Assembly: GCF_020131355.1 (NCBI RefSeq)
Contig: NZ_JAHLEL010000006.1
Location: forward strand, 496,001 to 560,000
Reading direction: 5' to 3'
Length of the DNA: 64,000 nt
Source of the DNA: Pseudonocardia sp. ICBG1293
GTDB taxonomy: Bacteria > Actinomycetota > Actinomycetes > Mycobacteriales > Pseudonocardiaceae
This document shows positions 23,925-34,717 of this stretch, in pieces. The translations under genes were made by a program, and so were the position numbers. Position 1 is the first letter of the stretch. The number at the start of each line of letters is the position of its first letter. The notes under the pieces are model-generated. The model ran no database searches. It saw only the letters and a program-made list of their open reading frames with translations, and was not told the DNA's origin.

Positions 23925-24896
23925 ATGCCGGCGACGGGGCCCACCGGGCCGGTGACGGCGGGCTCCGGCGGGCCGGTGCAGGCGGGCCCCGGCGGGGCAG
24001 TGCCGACGGGACCCGCCGGGGCTGTGTCGACCGGCCCCGGCGGGGTGGTGCCGGGGCCTGCCGGGGCGGTGACGGTGGCGGCCTGCCGGATCCCGGCGCG
24101 GATCGACGCCCCGGACCCGGCGATCGCCGAGCGCGCCGTGCGCGAGGCGGTCGCCGGCGGCGCCCGGCTCGTCGTCCTGCCCGAACTGACCGTCTGCGGG
24201 TACGCCTTCGCCGACGCCGCCGAGGCGCGGGCCGCCGCCGAACCGGACGACGGACCCACCGTCGCCCGGTTCGCGACCCTGTCGGCGGAGCTGGGCTGCG
24301 TCGTCGTCGCCGGGTTCGCCGAGCTCGGCGCCGACGGCCGGGTGTACAACAGCGCCGTCGTCGTCGAGGACGGGGTGCGGCGCGCGGTCTACCGCAAGGT
24401 CCACCTGTGGGACCGCGAGCACACGCTGTTCACCCCCGGCGACGCCGCACCCCCGGTGGTCGCGACCGCGGCCGGCCGGATCGCCCCGATGGTCTGCTAC
24501 GACCTGGAGTTCCCCGAGTGGGTGCGCCGCGCCGCGCAGGACGGCGCCGAGATCGTCGCCGCGCCGGTGAACTGGCCGTGGCGCCCGACCCCCGACGGTC
24601 AGGACCCGCTGGAGGTGGCGAAGGTCCGCGCCGTCGCCGGGGCGTACCGGGTGCACGTGGTCGCCGCGGACCGCTGCGGCACCGAGCGCGGGGTCACCTG
24701 GTTCGGGGCGCCGGTGATCGCCGACGCCGACGGGAACCTGCTCGCCGGGGCCGCCGGGGGAGCCCGGCGTGCTGCTGGCCGCGCTCGACCCGGCCGCCGC
24801 CCGCGACAAGCACCTCACCCCGCACAACCACGTCCTGCGCGACCGCAGGCCGCAGCTGTACCGCGAGCCCGACCCCCCACCGGAAGGACCACCACC

Positions 24897-24909
<13 letters not shown>
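23925..24909 (+). pseudogene. Nitrilase-superfamily C-N hydrolase with +1 frameshift
   Basis: The catalytic triad is intact: Glu in 'LPELTVCGYAF', Lys in 'YRKVHLWDREHTLF', Cys in 'MVCYDLEFPEW'. After 'DADGNLLAGAAG' the frame shifts at a run of five G (24756-24760). With four G it would read on as 'GEPGVLLAALDPAAARDKHL' and stop at 24909, overlapping the ABC ATPase start by 13 bases. As sequenced, the frame instead runs uninterrupted into the ATPase gene. The superfamily hydrolyses amides or nitriles. The N-terminus carries six Gly-Pro-rich octapeptide repeats before the domain begins at about 24069. It may be a sequence error, a pseudogene, or a strain-specific phase variant. Confidence 0.7.
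23937..24077 (+). repeat. Six 24-bp repeats at the 5' end of the C-N hydrolase gene
   Basis: Units of 24 bases (the fifth is 21) encode octapeptides of the form G-P-x-G-x-V-x-x: GPTGPVTA, GSGGPVQA, GPGGAVPT, GPAGAVST, GPGGVVP, GPAGAVTV. They precede the first strand of the hydrolase domain and are absent from normal family members. Confidence 0.75.
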
Positions 24910-25952
<1,043 letters not shown>

Positions 25953-26005
25953 CCACGGGAGCGTCCGGGCCGGGCGCCGCCGCCCGTTCCCGGCCGGGTC
26001 CCTGC

Positions 26006-27484
26006 TCAGCCCCGGTCCCCGGTGGCACCCACCCGTCGGTCCCAGCCGGTGCGCACGCCGTCGTCGACGGGGCGGGTCGCCAGCGACACCACGACGAACG
26101 CGACCAGCCCGGAGCCGAGCCCGGCGAACACCGGCTCGTTGGCGTAGAGGTCCCCCAGCACGAGCATCGTGCCCAGCGTGACGACGGTGCCGACACCCAT
26201 CGCGGCCAGCGCCCCGGCCCGGGTCGCACGACGCCAGAGCAGCCCGCCGAGGACCGGGACGAGCAGCCCCCCGACGAGGATCCCGTAGGCGAGGGTGAGC
26301 GCGGCGACGACGTCGCGCAGCAGGCAGGCGATCCCGATCATGACGACGCCGAACACGGCCACCGCCCACCGGTTCCCGGACAGCTCGTCGTGCGGGCCGG
26401 CGCCGGTGTCGCCGTCCGCGCCGCCGTCCGGGCCGGTCGCCCCGGTGCCGCGGGCGGCCCGGCGGCGGCGCAGCGCGGCGAGCAGGTCCTGGTCGAACAC
26501 GGTCGCCGTCGCGAGCAGCGCCCCGCTGGAGGTCGACATCACCGCCGACAGCGCCGCGGCCAGCACCAGCCCGGCGAGCACCGGGGGCAGTGCGGCCTCG
26601 ACGACCGCGGCGAACGCGTCGTCGCGCTCGGCCAGGCCGGGTACGACCACCTGCGCCGCCGTGCCGATCAGGGCGCCGACGACGCCGTACGCCAGGCAGT
26701 ACACGCCCGCGCCGAACCCGGCCCAGCGGGCGACGCCCGGGGAGCGCGCGGTGAACACCCGCTGCCAGATGTCCTGACCGATGAGCAGACCGAAGCCGTA
26801 GGTCACGAAGTAGGTGACGATCGTGCCGCCGCCGATGGTGGTGAGCGACAGCGCGTCGGCCGGGACCGCGGCGACCAGCCCCTCCCAGCCGCCCGCGCGC
26901 CAGAGCACCACCGGCAGGAGCACCAGGAAGATCCCGACCGTCTTGATCAGGAACTGGACGAAGTCGGTGAGGGTCACCGACCACATCCCGCCCAGCGTCG
27001 AGTACACGACGACGACCGCGCCGCCGATCAGGATCGACGGGACCCGGGGCAGGCCCAGCAGGACGCCGAAGATCGTCGCGTAGGCGATGGTCGAGGTCAC
27101 CGCGAGCATCAGGGTGTAGGCCCACATGACGATCCCGGACGGGGCGCCGAGCCCGGTGCCGTAGCGCAGCTCCAGCATCTGGCCGACGGTGAAGACCCCC
27201 AGCCGCTGGATCCGTCCGGAGAACGCCAGCGACAGCACCAGGATCCCGGAGCCGATCGCGACGACCAGCCACATCCCGGACAGCCCGTACTGGTAGCCGA
27301 GCCCGACCCCGCCGATCGTGGAGGCGCCGCCGAGGACGACGGCGGCCATCGTCCCGGAGTACAGCCACGGCCCGAGCCGGCGTCCGGCCACCAGGAAGTC
27401 GGTGCGGTCGACGGTACGGCGGCGGCCCCAGAACCCGAAGGCGATCATGGCGGCCAGGTAGAGCACGACGACGGCGACGTCCAT
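26006..27484 (-). CDS. Sodium:solute symporter (SSS family)
   Basis: This 492-residue protein has about 13 hydrophobic helices. It shows 'DFLVAGRRLGPWLYSGTM' after the first helix and 'LSAVMSTSSGALLATATVF' near residue 300, both characteristic of sodium/solute symporters. The gene lies just downstream of the ureohydrolase gene on the same strand (5-base gap; a GTG at 27493 would overlap its stop). It is therefore a candidate importer of the ureohydrolase substrate. GGAAGG 10 bases before the ATG favours the start at 27484. Cation and solute specificity are not visible. Confidence 0.85.
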   Translation of the reverse strand: MDVAVVVLYLAAMIAFGFWGRRRTVDRTDFLVAGRRLGPWLYSGTMAAVVLGGASTIGGVGLGYQYGLSGMWLVVAIGSGILVLSLAFSGRIQRLGVFTVGQMLELRYGTGLGAPSGIVMWAYTLMLAVTSTIAYATIFGVLLGLPRVPSILIGGAVVVVYSTLGGMWSVTLTDFVQFLIKTVGIFLVLLPVVLWRAGGWEGLVAAVPADALSLTTIGGGTIVTYFVTYGFGLLIGQDIWQRVFTARSPGVARWAGFGAGVYCLAYGVVGALIGTAAQVVVPGLAERDDAFAAVVEAALPPVLAGLVLAAALSAVMSTSSGALLATATVFDQDLLAALRRRRAARGTGATGPDGGADGDTGAGPHDELSGNRWAVAVFGVVMIGIACLLRDVVAALTLAYGILVGGLLVPVLGGLLWRRATRAGALAAMGVGTVVTLGTMLVLGDLYANEPVFAGLGSGLVAFVVVSLATRPVDDGVRTGWDRRVGATGDRG

Positions 27485-27489
27485 CGCCC

Positions 27490-28431
27490 TCACCCCTTCC
27501 GGTTGGCGGCGAGGACCGACAACAGCTCGTAGGCCACGTGGGCCGCGGCGATCCCGGTGATCTCCGCATGGTCGTAGGCGGGGGAGACCTCGACGACGTC
27601 GGCCCCCACCACGTCGACCCCGACCAGCCCGCGCAGGCAGTGCAGCAGCTCCCGGCTGGTCAGACCGCCCGCCTCCGGGGTCCCGGTGCCGGGGGCGTGC
27701 GCGGGGTCGAGCACGTCGATGTCGACCGAGACGTAGACCGGGCCGGTCCCGAGCCGGTCCCGCATCCGCTCGACCACGGCGGGCACGCCGTCGGTCTGGA
27801 ACACGTCGGTCTCGATCACCTGGAAGCCGAGGACCTCGTCGTCGGCGAGGTCGTGCTCGCCGTAGAGGGGGCCGCGGATCCCGACGTGCAGGCAGCGCCG
27901 CGGGTCGAGCAGCCCCTCCCGGGCGGCGTTGCGGAACGGGGTGCCGTGGGTGATGTCGGCGCCGAAGTAGGTGTCCCAGGTGTCGAGGTGGGCGTCGAAG
28001 TGGACGACGCCGACGGGGCCGTGCGTGCGGGCCACCGACCGCAGCAGCGGCAGCGCGACGGTGTGGTCCCCGCCGAGCGCCAGCAGCGTCGTCCCGTCCG
28101 CACGCAGGCGGTCCGCGGCCTGCTCGACGGTGCGGATCGCCTCGTCGATGGAGAACGGGTTGATGCTGAGGTCCCCGGCGTCGGCCACCTGCTGGGCGGC
28201 GAACGGCGACACCCCCAGCGGTGGGTGGAAGGGCCGCAGCAGCTTCGACGCGGCCCGGACGTGGGCCGGCCCGAACCGGGCGCCGGGACGGTAGGACACC
28301 CCGGCGTCGAAGGGGAGGCCGAGCACCGCGACGTCGGCGCGGTCGACCTCGTCCAGCCGCGGGAGCCGGGCGAAGGTGGGCGGGCCGGCGAAGCGGGGGA
28401 CGACGCTGGCGTCGACCGGGCCGACGGGCAT
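27490..28431 (-). CDS. Ureohydrolase (agmatinase/guanidinobutyrase type)
   Basis: This 313-residue enzyme has the manganese-ligand motifs of the arginase superfamily: His in 'LALGGDHTV', '[10 protein letters not shown]', and '[19 protein letters not shown]'. These enzymes hydrolyse a guanidino group to urea. N-terminal '[21 protein letters not shown]' is agmatinase-like, but guanidinobutyrase and other guanidino-acid hydrolases share it. With a PucR-type regulator divergent and a symporter downstream, it probably serves nitrogen scavenging. Confidence 0.88.
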   Translation of the reverse strand: MPVGPVDASVVPRFAGPPTFARLPRLDEVDRADVAVLGLPFDAGVSYRPGARFGPAHVRAASKLLRPFHPPLGVSPFAAQQVADAGDLSINPFSIDEAIRTVEQAADRLRADGTTLLALGGDHTVALPLLRSVARTHGPVGVVHFDAHLDTWDTYFGADITHGTPFRNAAREGLLDPRRCLHVGIRGPLYGEHDLADDEVLGFQVIETDVFQTDGVPAVVERMRDRLGTGPVYVSVDIDVLDPAHAPGTGTPEAGGLTSRELLHCLRGLVGVDVVGADVVEVSPAYDHAEITGIAAAHVAYELLSVLAANRKG

Positions 28432-28521
28432 GGCGGACCTCCTCGGGGGCGGGGTGGGGTGGGGCCCACGGTCGGGTACGGCAGCGGCGAACAGAAGTGA
28501 CGAAACGTCGAAGATCGGAGA

Positions 28522-30048
28522 ATGCTGGTGGACGTGATGTCCATCCCGCCCTCCGGGGTCACGCTGACGACCCTGCTCGGGGACCCGGCCCTGCGGCTCG
28601 GCCGCGCCGCGGTCGACGACGCCGACCTGGGTCTCGCGGTGACCGCCGCCGCGGTGTCCGAGCTGACCGAGCCGGGCCCCTGGCTGGAGGGCGGGGAGCT
28701 GCTGCTCACCGTCGGGTTCCTGCTGCCGGCCGACGTCGAGGGGCTCACCGGCTACTGCCGGCACCTGCGCGAGCACGGCGTGGCCGCCCTCGGGATCGGC
28801 CTGGGGGCCGACCTGCCGCACCGGCGCACGCCCGACGCGCTGGTCACCGCGGCCCGCCGGGCCGGGCTGCCGCTGCTGGCGGTCCCGGACGGGGTGCCCT
28901 TCGTCGCCGTCACCCGCGCGGTGTTCGCCCACCGCGACGCCGCGGAGCGGTCCCGCCTGCAGTGGGCGCTGCGCACCCAGCGGGCGCTGACCGCGGCCGC
29001 GGTGGTCCCCGGCGGGCCCGCGGCGGTCCTCACCGCGCATGCCGGGGCCACCGGACGGCCCGCGGTGGTCGTCGACCTGCTCGGACGGGTGCTCGCCGCG
29101 GCGCCGCCCGACGGCGCGGAGGCGCTCGCGGCCGAGCTGGCAGGCACCGTCGCCACGGTGCGCCGGCAGGGGCTGCTCGGTGCCGCGGTGGAGACCGCGG
29201 GCGGGCGTCGTCGTGAGGTGCACCCGCTCGGCTCGCACCGGATCCGGGCGCTGCTGCTGGTGGACGGCCCGGCCCGGGGCCGGCACTCCAACCAGGTCAC
29301 CGGGGACCTGGTGTCGTTGCTGTCGCTGGACCTGGAGCGCCGCGCCGGGCTCGACGCCGCCGCCCGCCGCGAACGGGCCCGGCTGCTCGCGACCCTGGAA
29401 CGCGGGGTGGTCGACGACGCCGTCGCCGGGCACGGGCTGGCCGCCGCCGACCTCGCCGCGGTGCTGCCCGACGCCCTGGTCCGGGTGGTCCGCGACGCGC
29501 CGGGCGCCCCGGCCGGGCGGGTCGAGCTGGCCGCACCCGCGTCGGCGCCGCTGGACACCGTGCTCGCGACGCTCGCGGCGGGCCGCCCGGCCGGGGTCGG
29601 GATCGTGGTGCGGCCCGGTGCCCTGGCGGTGTCGCTGCGCCAGGCCCGGTCGGCGCTGCCGGTGGCCCGGATGAGCGGGCGCCCCGTGCACGCCGCCGAC
29701 GTCGCGTCGGCCCGGATGCTGCTCGCCCTGCTCGACCACGAGCGGCTCGGCGGGTTCGCCGACGCCGTCCTCGGCCCGTTCGACGCCGACCCGCGCGGCG
29801 CCGAGCTGCTGCGCGCGGTGGCGGCGTTCGTCGAGCACAACGGCCACTGGGAGGCGACGGCGACCGCGCTGGGCGTGCACCGGCACACCGTGCGGAACCG
29901 GATCACCGCGGCCGAGCAGGTCAGCGGACGACGCCTGTCCGCCGCCCAGGATCGCCACGAGCTGTGGCTGGCCCTGCAGGCCCGTGACCTCGGCCGGGTC
30001 GGTACGGACGGGGTCTCCCCGGGCGGGAGCGGCGCCGATCGGCTCTGA
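28522..30048 (+). CDS. PucR-family transcriptional regulator
   Basis: This 508-residue protein has an N-terminal purine-catabolism-regulator domain (about residues 15-130, '[18 protein letters not shown]') and a C-terminal PucR helix-turn-helix ('[19 protein letters not shown]', about 450-470). Members regulate use of purines, ureides or amines. It is divergent from the ureohydrolase-symporter pair with 90 bases between; GACG-AAA-CGTC at 28499-28509 is a small symmetric candidate site. ATG 28537 is an alternative start. Confidence 0.88.
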   Translation: MLVDVMSIPPSGVTLTTLLGDPALRLGRAAVDDADLGLAVTAAAVSELTEPGPWLEGGELLLTVGFLLPADVEGLTGYCRHLREHGVAALGIGLGADLPHRRTPDALVTAARRAGLPLLAVPDGVPFVAVTRAVFAHRDAAERSRLQWALRTQRALTAAAVVPGGPAAVLTAHAGATGRPAVVVDLLGRVLAAAPPDGAEALAAELAGTVATVRRQGLLGAAVETAGGRRREVHPLGSHRIRALLLVDGPARGRHSNQVTGDLVSLLSLDLERRAGLDAAARRERARLLATLERGVVDDAVAGHGLAAADLAAVLPDALVRVVRDAPGAPAGRVELAAPASAPLDTVLATLAAGRPAGVGIVVRPGALAVSLRQARSALPVARMSGRPVHAADVASARMLLALLDHERLGGFADAVLGPFDADPRGAELLRAVAAFVEHNGHWEATATALGVHRHTVRNRITAAEQVSGRRLSAAQDRHELWLALQARDLGRVGTDGVSPGGSGADRL

Positions 30049-30055
30049 TGGCGGG

Positions 30056-30682
30056 ATGCGTACCCCCGGTTCCGCCGTCCTGGACCGCTTCGACGGCTGG
30101 ATCTGCGGGCTGGGCACGACCTCGGGCAGGCGGATCGTGGTCGGCCACTGGCCGGACACCCCGCTGGGGGCGTTCACCGACGTCATGACCGAGTCCGCGG
30201 GTGGGCACCGCACCCTGCTCGCCCCGACCGGGGAGGTCGCGGAGTTCGTCGCGGCCACCTACTCCTTCGACGAGGTCCGCGTCGTCCCGGTCACCCACAC
30301 CGGCCACGACGACCGGCGACGGGTGGTGGCCGGCCCGCTCGAGGTGAGCTGGCGGATCGGTGGACGCCCGCTGCTCGGCAGGCTGCTGCGCGCGGTCCCG
30401 GGGCCGCTCGCGGTGCACCCGCGGTGGCTGCGGGCGATCGACCCGCTCGCGCGCCGGGTCGTGCCCGGGGTGCGGACCGTCGGCAGTGCCGGCGGCGGCC
30501 GTCGCGAGTACTACGGCGCCCGCGACCTGCACCGCGTCACCGCCGCCTCGGCCCGCTGGGGCGACGGCGACTGCGGCGCACTGGCCCCGGTCGTCCCGCC
30601 GGTCCGGTTCGGGTTCGGCTCGGCGCCCGCCACACCGTCGTACGTGCGGATCACCACCCTGGTCGAGCGCTCCTTGACGTGA
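30056..30682 (+). CDS. Conserved hypothetical protein
   Basis: This 208-residue soluble protein has no recognised catalytic motif. The N-terminal block '[20 protein letters not shown]' and '[19 protein letters not shown]' resemble a family of unnamed proteins in actinobacteria, as far as I recall. It begins 7 bases after the PucR gene and ends 3 bases before the first riboswitch stem, so the cobN promoter is probably inside its 3' end (TTGACG at 30674-30679). A role cannot be given. Confidence 0.6.
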   Translation: MRTPGSAVLDRFDGWICGLGTTSGRRIVVGHWPDTPLGAFTDVMTESAGGHRTLLAPTGEVAEFVAATYSFDEVRVVPVTHTGHDDRRRVVAGPLEVSWRIGGRPLLGRLLRAVPGPLAVHPRWLRAIDPLARRVVPGVRTVGSAGGGRREYYGARDLHRVTAASARWGDGDCGALAPVVPPVRFGFGSAPATPSYVRITTLVERSLT

Positions 30683-30685
30683 CCC

Positions 30686-30830
30686 GGTGGCGCCACCGAT
30701 GGTGACTGACGACAACCGAAGACGGCGAGCGGAACCCAGGAAGCCGGTGCGAGTCCGGCGCGGTCCCGCCACTGTGACCCCTCGCCCCGGCGAGGGGGAG
30801 CCAGACACTGCGCCCGTTCGCCGCGCCACC
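30686..30830 (+). ncRNA. Cobalamin riboswitch
   Basis: The conserved core GAAGCCGGTGCGAGTCCGGC (30750-30769) and CCCGCCACTGTGA (30774-30786) match the adenosylcobalamin riboswitch, and the B12-box-like GAGCCAGACACTGC follows at about 30798. The closing stem is GGTGGCGC (30686-30693) with GCGCCACC (30823-30830). It precedes the leader ORF and cobN and should lower cobN expression when cobalamin is plentiful. Confidence 0.92.
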
Positions 30831-30865
30831 CCACCCGGGACGAGGATCCCGAGGAAGGTCCGTCG

Positions 30866-30904
30866 ATGACGCGCGCCCACTCCGTCCCCGGAGCCGTCCG
30901 GTGA
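30866..30904 (+). CDS. Twelve-residue leader peptide upstream of cobN (predicted)
   Basis: ATG ACG CGC begins a 12-codon ORF (MTRAHSVPGAVR) preceded at 7 bases by GAGGAAGG, the best ribosome binding site in this leader. Its TGA overlaps the cobN GTG by 3 bases (cgGTGAtc). It lies right after the riboswitch. cobN itself has only a weaker GGAG. Translation of cobN is therefore probably coupled to this mini-ORF. No homologue is known to me; this is inferred from the sequence. Confidence 0.5.
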   Translation: MTRAHSVPGAVR

Positions 30905-33900
30905 TCCTGCTGCTGTCCACCTCGGACACCGACCTCCTGTCGGCCCGGTCCTCGGGCGCGGACTACCGCCTCGCCAACCCGAACCGGGTCACCCACGACG
31001 AGCTGGCGGCGATGGCCGATGCCGCCGACGTCGTGGTCGTCCGCGTGCTCGGCGGCTACCGCTACTTCGAGGAGGGGCTGGACCTGCTGCGGGCCCGCGC
31101 GACGCCGCTGGTCTGCCTGGGCGGCGAGATGGCCCCCGACGCGGAGATGATGGAGCTGTCCTCGGTGCCCGCCGGCGTCGCGGCGCAGGCCCACACCTAC
31201 CTCGCGCAGGGTGGCACCGAGAACCTGGCGCAGCTGCACGCGTTCCTGTCCGACACCGTGCTGCTGACCGGCGAGGGCTTCGCGCCGCCGGTGGAGCTGC
31301 CGGAGTGGGGCGAGCTCCCGCTTCCCGCGACGCGGTCCGACGGGCCAACGGTGGCGGTGCTGTTCTACCGCGCCCAGTTCCTCGCCGGGAACACCCGCTA
31401 CATCGAGGCGCTCTGCGAGCAGATCGCCGCGCAGGGGGCCCGCGCGCTGCCGATCTGGTGCGCGTCGCTGCGCCAGGCCCCGGCCGCGCTGCTGGAGCGG
31501 CTGCGCGAGGCCGACGCCATGGTCGTCACCGTGCTCGCCGCGGGCGGGACCAAGCCCGCCGGCGCCCAGGCGGGCGGCGAGGACGAGGAGTGGGACGTCA
31601 CCGAGCTGGCCGCGCTGGACGTCCCCATCCTGCAGGGACTGTGCCTGACCAGCTCCCGCGCCACCTGGGAGGCCAACGACGACGGGATGTCCCCGCTCGA
31701 CGTCGCCACCCAGGTCGCGGTGCCGGAGTTCGACGGCCGGCTGATCACCGTCCCGTTCTCGTTCAAGGAGACCGACGCCGACGGCCTGTCGGTGTACGTC
31801 CCCGACGACGAGCGGGCCGCCCGGGTCGCCGGGATCGCGGTGAAGCACGCTACGCTGCGCCGGGTCCCGAACGCGGACAAGAAGATCGTGCTGATGCTGT
31901 CGGCGTACCCGACCAAGCACGCGCGGATCGGCAACGCGGTCGGGCTGGACACCCCGGCGTCGACGGTGGCGCTGCTGCGCACCATGGCCGCGGCCGGCTA
32001 CGCGGTGGCGACCGAGGGGGAGGCCGCGTTCCCCGGCGTCGAGTCCGGTGACGGCGACGCCCTCATGCACGCCCTGATCGAGGCGGGCGGGCAGGACCCG
32101 GACTGGCTGACCGAGGAGAAGCTGGCCGGGAACCCGGTCCGGATCTCCGCCGAGATCTACCGGCGGTGGTTCGACACGCTGCCGGCCGACTTCCGCGACG
32201 GCGTGGTCGAGCACTGGGGCGAGGCGCCGGGCGAGCACTACGTCGACCGGTCGCAGAACCCGGACGGCGACATCGTCGTCGCGGCGCTGCGGCGCGGGAA
32301 CGTCACGCTGATCGTGCAGCCGCCGCGCGGGTTCGGGGAGAACCCGGTCGCGATCTACCACGACCCGGACCTGCCGCCGTCGCACCACTACCTCGCGGCC
32401 TACCGCTGGCTCGCCGCCCCGGCCGCCGACGGCGGCTTCGGCGCGCACGCGATCGTGCACATCGGCAAGCACGGCAACCTGGAGTGGCTGCCCGGCAAGA
32501 CGCTGGGCATGTCGGCCTCCTGCGGCACCGACGCCGTGCTCGGCGACCTCCCGCTGGTGTACCCGTTCCTGGTCAACGACCCGGGGGAGGGCACCCAGGC
32601 CAAGCGCCGGGCGCACGCCACCCTGGTCGACCACCTCATCCCGCCGATGGCGCGCGCCGAGTCCTACGGCGACATCGCCCGGCTGGAGCAGCTGCTCGAC
32701 GAGCACGCCAACATCTCCGCGCTGGACCCGGCGAAGCTGCCCGCGATCCGCCAGCAGATCTGGACGCTGATGACCGCGGCCCAGATGCACCAGGACCTGG
32801 GCCTGGAGCAGCGTCCCGACGAGGACGTCTTCGACGACATGCTGATGCACGTCGACGGCTGGCTCTGCGAGATCAAGGACGTCCAGATCCGCGACGGCCT
32901 GCACGTGCTCGCCCAGGCCCCGGCCGGGGAGCAGCGCGTCGACCTGGTGCTCGCGGTGCTGCGCGCCCGGCAGATGTGGGGCGGCGAGCAGTCCGTCCCG
33001 GGCCTGCGCCAGGCGCTCGGCCTGACCGAGGACGGCTCGGAGTCGAACGCCCGCACCGACGCCGTCGAGACCGTCGCCCGCGCCCTGTGCGCCGCGATGG
33101 AATCCCGTTCCTGGGCCCCGGACGCCGTCGACGCCGTGCTCGCCGAGCACCTCGGCACCCCTCCCGGCCCGCACGAGCGGGCCGTTCGTACGGAAGGTTC
33201 GGACGAGGGGCCCGCTCGTGCGACGGCGACGGCGGCGGCGGCGGGGCTCCCGGGGGCCGACGTCGACGCGGTGCGGGCGGTGCTGCGGTTCGCGGCCGAG
33301 GAGGTCGTGCCGCGCCTCGACGCCACCGCGCACGAGCTGGACCGGGTGCTGCACGCCCTGGACGGCGGGTTCATCCCGGCCGGCCCGTCGGGCTCGCCGC
33401 TGCGCGGGCTGGTCAACGTGCTCCCGACCGGGCGGAACTTCTACTCCGTCGACCCCAAGGCGGTCCCGTCGAAGCTGGCCTGGGAGACCGGGCAGGCGAT
33501 GGCCGAGTCGCTGGTCGAGCGCTACCGGGCCGACCACGGCGAGTACCCGCGCAGCGTCGGCCTGTCGGTGTGGGGGACCAGCGCCATGCGGACCTCCGGC
33601 GACGACGTCGCCGAGGTGTTCGCCCTGCTCGGCGTCCGCCCGGTGTGGGACGACGCGAGCCGTCGCGTGCGCAGCCTGGAGGTGATCGACCTCGACGAGC
33701 TCGGCCGGCCGCGGGTCGACGTCACGGTCCGGATCTCCGGGTTCTTCCGCGACGCGTTCCCGCACGTCCTGGCCCTGCTCGACGACGCGGTGAAGCTGGT
33801 CGCCGAGCTCGAGGAGACCCCCGAGCAGAACTACGTCCGCGCCCACGTCGACGCCGACCGGGCGCGCACCGGCGACGACCGCCGCGCCCGCACCCGGATC

Positions 33901-34614
33901 TTCGGCTCGAAGCCGGGCACCTACGGCGCCGGGCTGCTGCAGCTGGTCGACTCCCGTGACTGGCGTGGCGACGCCGACCTCGCCGAGGTCTACTCGACCT
34001 GGGGCGGCTACGCCTACGGCCGCGGCCTCGACGGGGTCCCGGCGCGCGACGACATGGAGACCGCCTACCGGCGGATCGCGGTCGCGGCGAAGAACATCGA
34101 CACCCGCGAGCACGACATCGCCGACTCCGACGACTACTACCAGTACCACGGCGGCATGGTCGCCACGGTGCGCGCGCTGACCGGCGCCGCGCCGGCCGCC
34201 TACGTCGGGGACTCCACCCGCCCCGAGGCCGTCCGCACCCGCAGCCTGCACGAGGAGACCGCCCGGGTGTTCCGCGCCCGGGTGGTCAACCCGCGCTGGA
34301 TCGCCGCGATGCGCCGGCACGGCTACAAGGGCGCCTTCGAGATGGCCGCGACCGTCGACTACCTGTTCGGCTGGGACGCCACCACCGGCGTCATCGCGGA
34401 CTGGCAGTACGAGACGCTCACCGCCGAGTACGTGCTGGACCCGGACAACCGCAAGTTCCTCGCCGAGTCCAACCCGTGGGCGCTGCACGGCATGGCCGAG
34501 CGGCTGCTCGAGGCCGTCGACCGCGGCCTGTGGGAGAGCCCGGAGAAGGCGACGCTCGACGCGTTGCGCCAGGCCTACCTGGAGTCCGAGGGCGACATCG
34601 AGGGCGAGGGCTGA
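30901..34614 (+). CDS. cobN: Cobaltochelatase, CobN subunit
   Basis: This 1237-residue large subunit of the ATP-dependent cobalt chelatase inserts cobalt into hydrogenobyrinic acid a,c-diamide with CobS and CobT (not in this window). Signatures include 'HIGKHGNLEWLPGKTLGMS', 'LVYPFLVNDPGEGTQAKRRA', 'NVLPTGRNFYSVDPKAVPS' and 'GSKPGTYGAGLLQL'. Length is normal for the family. A stretch near residues 757-774 ('PHERAVRTEGSDEGPARA') is encoded by a 13-bp inverted repeat and falls in a variable linker. It is controlled by the upstream cobalamin riboswitch. Confidence 0.95.
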   Translation: MILLLSTSDTDLLSARSSGADYRLANPNRVTHDELAAMADAADVVVVRVLGGYRYFEEGLDLLRARATPLVCLGGEMAPDAEMMELSSVPAGVAAQAHTYLAQGGTENLAQLHAFLSDTVLLTGEGFAPPVELPEWGELPLPATRSDGPTVAVLFYRAQFLAGNTRYIEALCEQIAAQGARALPIWCASLRQAPAALLERLREADAMVVTVLAAGGTKPAGAQAGGEDEEWDVTELAALDVPILQGLCLTSSRATWEANDDGMSPLDVATQVAVPEFDGRLITVPFSFKETDADGLSVYVPDDERAARVAGIAVKHATLRRVPNADKKIVLMLSAYPTKHARIGNAVGLDTPASTVALLRTMAAAGYAVATEGEAAFPGVESGDGDALMHALIEAGGQDPDWLTEEKLAGNPVRISAEIYRRWFDTLPADFRDGVVEHWGEAPGEHYVDRSQNPDGDIVVAALRRGNVTLIVQPPRGFGENPVAIYHDPDLPPSHHYLAAYRWLAAPAADGGFGAHAIVHIGKHGNLEWLPGKTLGMSASCGTDAVLGDLPLVYPFLVNDPGEGTQAKRRAHATLVDHLIPPMARAESYGDIARLEQLLDEHANISALDPAKLPAIRQQIWTLMTAAQMHQDLGLEQRPDEDVFDDMLMHVDGWLCEIKDVQIRDGLHVLAQAPAGEQRVDLVLAVLRARQMWGGEQSVPGLRQALGLTEDGSESNARTDAVETVARALCAAMESRSWAPDAVDAVLAEHLGTPPGPHERAVRTEGSDEGPARATATAAAAGLPGADVDAVRAVLRFAAEEVVPRLDATAHELDRVLHALDGGFIPAGPSGSPLRGLVNVLPTGRNFYSVDPKAVPSKLAWETGQAMAESLVERYRADHGEYPRSVGLSVWGTSAMRTSGDDVAEVFALLGVRPVWDDASRRVRSLEVIDLDELGRPRVDVTVRISGFFRDAFPHVLALLDDAVKLVAELEETPEQNYVRAHVDADRARTGDDRRARTRIFGSKPGTYGAGLLQLVDSRDWRGDADLAEVYSTWGGYAYGRGLDGVPARDDMETAYRRIAVAAKNIDTREHDIADSDDYYQYHGGMVATVRALTGAAPAAYVGDSTRPEAVRTRSLHEETARVFRARVVNPRWIAAMRRHGYKGAFEMAATVDYLFGWDATTGVIADWQYETLTAEYVLDPDNRKFLAESNPWALHGMAERLLEAVDRGLWESPEKATLDALRQAYLESEGDIEGEG
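33171..33221. repeat. Inverted repeat inside cobN
   Basis: Perfect 13-base arms (GCACGAGCGGGCC at 33171-33183, complement at 33209-33221) enclose 25 bases. The insertion is in frame in a variable linker of CobN. Its ends share GCACGAGCG with the hairpin at 17641-17680, suggesting one family of small palindromic elements. Confidence 0.7.
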
Positions 34615-34625
34615 GCCGCCGGGGC

Positions 34626-34655
34626 GCCACGACCCGCTCCTCGGCGGGTCGTGGC
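34626..34655 (+). terminator. Hairpin after cobN
   Basis: GCCACGACCCGC and GCGGGTCGTGGC (12-base perfect arms, 6-base loop TCCTCG) start 12 bases after the cobN stop. Strength and position fit an intrinsic terminator lacking a T-run. Confidence 0.7.
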
Positions 34656-34717
34656 CCCCGGTCCTCGGCGGGTGGCGCCACGCACGGGCCCGGGCGTCCT
34701 GCTCCCGGCCGCGCCAC

